Below are positions 5,130 to 6,160 of a stretch of 6,160 nt of DNA, one piece after another. The position numbers were made by a program, and so were the translations under genes. The stretch's first letter is position 1. Each line of letters starts with the position of its first letter. The notes under the pieces were generated by a model. It ran no database searches. It was given only the letters and a program-made list of their open reading frames with translations, and was not told the origin of the DNA. This stretch comes from Opitutaceae bacterium (GTDB lineage: Bacteria > Verrucomicrobiota > Verrucomicrobiae > Opitutales > Opitutaceae): positions 1 to 6,160 of the forward strand of contig JAISAX010000951.1 in NCBI GenBank assembly GCA_031266495.1. The letters run 5' to 3'.

Positions 5130-6155
5130 ATGAAAACACCCTTTTTTTCCGCGCCACCGCCTGCCACCGCCGCCGCAACCGCCGCTGCCACCGCCTCTCC
5201 GTTTCCCATCGCGCACTACCAGGACTGGACCTCGCTTCGCCAGAACCTCCTGTGGATTTACGAGGGGCCTGTTCCGGCCATCAGGCCGGGCGGAGCCGGC
5301 GAATCCCGGGGCGCCTCCTCCCGCTCCTCCCGCTCCTCCCGCCCCTCCCGCCTGGTCACCACCGCTCCGCCCACCATCGGGCTGGACTACTGCGCGGCCT
5401 GGCTTGTGACGCACGGAGAAGCCCATGTCATTTGTAATGGTAAAAAAGTGACGGCAACCGCGGGCCAGTGGCTCATCCCGTGGCCCGGGCTGCGGGAGCA
5501 GTATTTCGAACCCGGCACGCAACTCCTCTCCGCGCGCTTTCAGGCGCACTGGCCCGACGGCCGCGCCCTCTTCGACGAAGGCCTCAGCCTCGTCATTTCC
5601 TCACGCGACATCCCCCGGCTTGAAACCGCCGCCCGGCATCTCCTGGCCGTGGTTTCGCCCTGGCGCCCCTCGCCCGATCCGCGGCTCCTCCACTCCGCGG
5701 AGATTCCCCTCTCCCCGTTCGTGGACATCAAAGTTGCCACCCTGTATTTCATCCGCACGTACGCCGAGACACTCATCGCTCTCGGCCTCAAACCCACTCG
5801 CCTCGGAGCCTGCGACGAACGCGTGCTCCAGGCACTCTCGCAACTCGACCGGTTTCCCCTCGCCGACAAATTCCGCGAGGCGAGCTTCGCCTCGAAAATC
5901 GGACTGGGGCCGCGCCAGCTCTCGCGCCTTTTCTCCACGCAGATGGGCATGACTCCCAAGCAGTACATCGAACGCCGTCGTCACGACATCTGCCGTCACA
6001 CGCTCCTGCACAGTTCGCTGCCCGTAAAACGCCTCGCCGCGGAATTCGGGTTTGCCCGGCACACCGATTTTTCCGCCTGGTTCAAAAAAGCCAACGGCCA
6101 CTCCCCCTCCCGATTTCGCGCCCGATACCGGTATCGGGACACCGACCACGTGTGA
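5130..6155 (+). CDS. AraC-family transcriptional regulator
   Basis: The 341-residue cytoplasmic regulator probably senses a sugar and controls nearby carbohydrate genes. The C-terminal region (about 235-335) holds the two helix-turn-helix units of the AraC/XylS DNA-binding domain: LADKFREASFASKIGLGPRQ with LSRLF and MGMTPKQYIERRR (244-284), then LAAEFGFARHTDFSAWFKKA (302-321) and HSPSRFR (324-330), which fits the family signature closely. The N-terminal part looks like a cupin-type sensing domain, with AAWLVTHGEAHVICNGKK (89-106) and TAGQWLIPWPG (110-120). Two stretches are unlike the family: an Ala/Thr-rich leader (10-23) and a Ser/Arg-rich insert (59-74), both encoded by short tandem or clustered DNA repeats. 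ATG 5130 is the only good start; it has no Shine-Dalgarno sequence. The regulator follows the binding-protein gene in the same direction, as is common for PVC sugar loci. Its effector and targets are unknown. Confidence 0.9.
   Translation: MKTPFFSAPPPATAAATAAATASPFPIAHYQDWTSLRQNLLWIYEGPVPAIRPGGAGESRGASSRSSRSSRPSRLVTTAPPTIGLDYCAAWLVTHGEAHVICNGKKVTATAGQWLIPWPGLREQYFEPGTQLLSARFQAHWPDGRALFDEGLSLVISSRDIPRLETAARHLLAVVSPWRPSPDPRLLHSAEIPLSPFVDIKVATLYFIRTYAETLIALGLKPTRLGACDERVLQALSQLDRFPLADKFREASFASKIGLGPRQLSRLFSTQMGMTPKQYIERRRHDICRHTLLHSSLPVKRLAAEFGFARHTDFSAWFKKANGHSPSRFRARYRYRDTDHV
5153..5195 (+). repeat. Clustered GCCACCGCC repeats encoding the Ala/Thr leader of the regulator
   Basis: The 9-mer GCCACCGCC occurs three times (5153-5161, 5163-5171, 5187-5195), separated by related CCGC-rich sequence. 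In frame this gives a low-complexity Pro-Ala-Thr-Ala leader (about residues 10-23) ahead of the sensing domain. It is probably an unstructured extension. Confidence 0.6.
5314..5349 (+). repeat. 9-bp tandem repeat encoding Ser-Ser-Arg units in the regulator
   Basis: Four consecutive 9-bp units read CCTCCTCCC, GCTCCTCCC twice, then GCCCCTCCC. The period is a multiple of three, so copy-number change preserves the frame. The units encode the Ser/Arg-rich insert around residues 62-74, before the cupin-like domain. The flanking reading frame matches the family, so this looks like an in-frame expansion and not a frameshift. Confidence 0.8.
6121..6138. promoter_or_regulatory. Perfect 18-bp palindrome, possible operator
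   Basis: CCCGATACC is followed directly by its reverse complement GGTATCGGG, inside the last codons of the AraC gene (Ala-Arg-Tyr-Arg-Tyr-Arg-Asp). The ACCGGT centre with dyad arms resembles operators of LacI-family repressors, which usually have a central CG. It may act on a gene just beyond the window. It has no spacer loop and no following T-run, so it is not a good terminator. The assignment as an operator is inference. Confidence 0.35.
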
Positions 6156-6160
6156 AATCG

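Noticed and set aside
3400..5178. A 592-codon open frame on the minus strand, longer than the sense gene it overlaps
   Set aside because: Its translation resembles no protein family and has the Gly/Val/Arg/Asp composition typical of antisense frames in high-GC genes, while the opposite strand encodes a clear solute-binding protein.
1..6160. CRISPR arrays, tRNA, rRNA or transposase genes
   Set aside because: No spaced direct repeats, RNA-gene signatures or transposase-like frames were found; the only mobile-like signal is the small inverted repeat at 3253-3406.

Overview
The window is high-GC, densely coding DNA. All four convincing genes lie on the + strand: a pseudopilin-like protein, an exported heparinase II/III-type polysaccharide lyase, a membrane-anchored ABC sugar-binding protein, and an AraC-family regulator. 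This gene mix, the glycine-less prepilin motif (AFTLIELL), the absence of Shine-Dalgarno sequences and the C-rich intergenic spacers best suit the PVC group, most likely Verrucomicrobiota and perhaps Opitutaceae. That assignment comes from gene style, not from a marker gene.

Layout. Positions 1-241 are non-coding. They begin with a run of 27 C, followed by a strong hairpin (41-67) and a second C-run that abuts the first gene. The pseudopilin (242-997) is followed by a 50-nt spacer that is almost pure pyrimidine, then the lyase (1048-3273). The lyase reading frame ends inside a tandem heptamer array (AATTAAG). The array is mirrored about 100 bp downstream by a near-perfect inverted copy, and together they form a MITE-like structure in the 162-nt gap. 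A run of 13 C then leads into the solute-binding protein (3436-5058). After a 71-nt gap comes the AraC regulator (5130-6155), whose last codons contain a perfect 18-bp palindrome.

How the genes may work together (inference). The set resembles a small polysaccharide-utilisation locus. The exported lyase would cleave an acidic, uronate-containing polysaccharide, the binding protein would pass oligosaccharides to an ABC permease not encoded here, and the AraC protein would regulate the locus in response to a sugar. Pseudopilin-like proteins of this type are abundant in PVC genomes and often sit beside carbohydrate genes; the role of this one is unknown. The most unusual signals are non-coding: poly-C tracts repeatedly occupy the ribosome-binding-site region, and an inverted pair of heptamer arrays places stop codons in all six frames between two genes.
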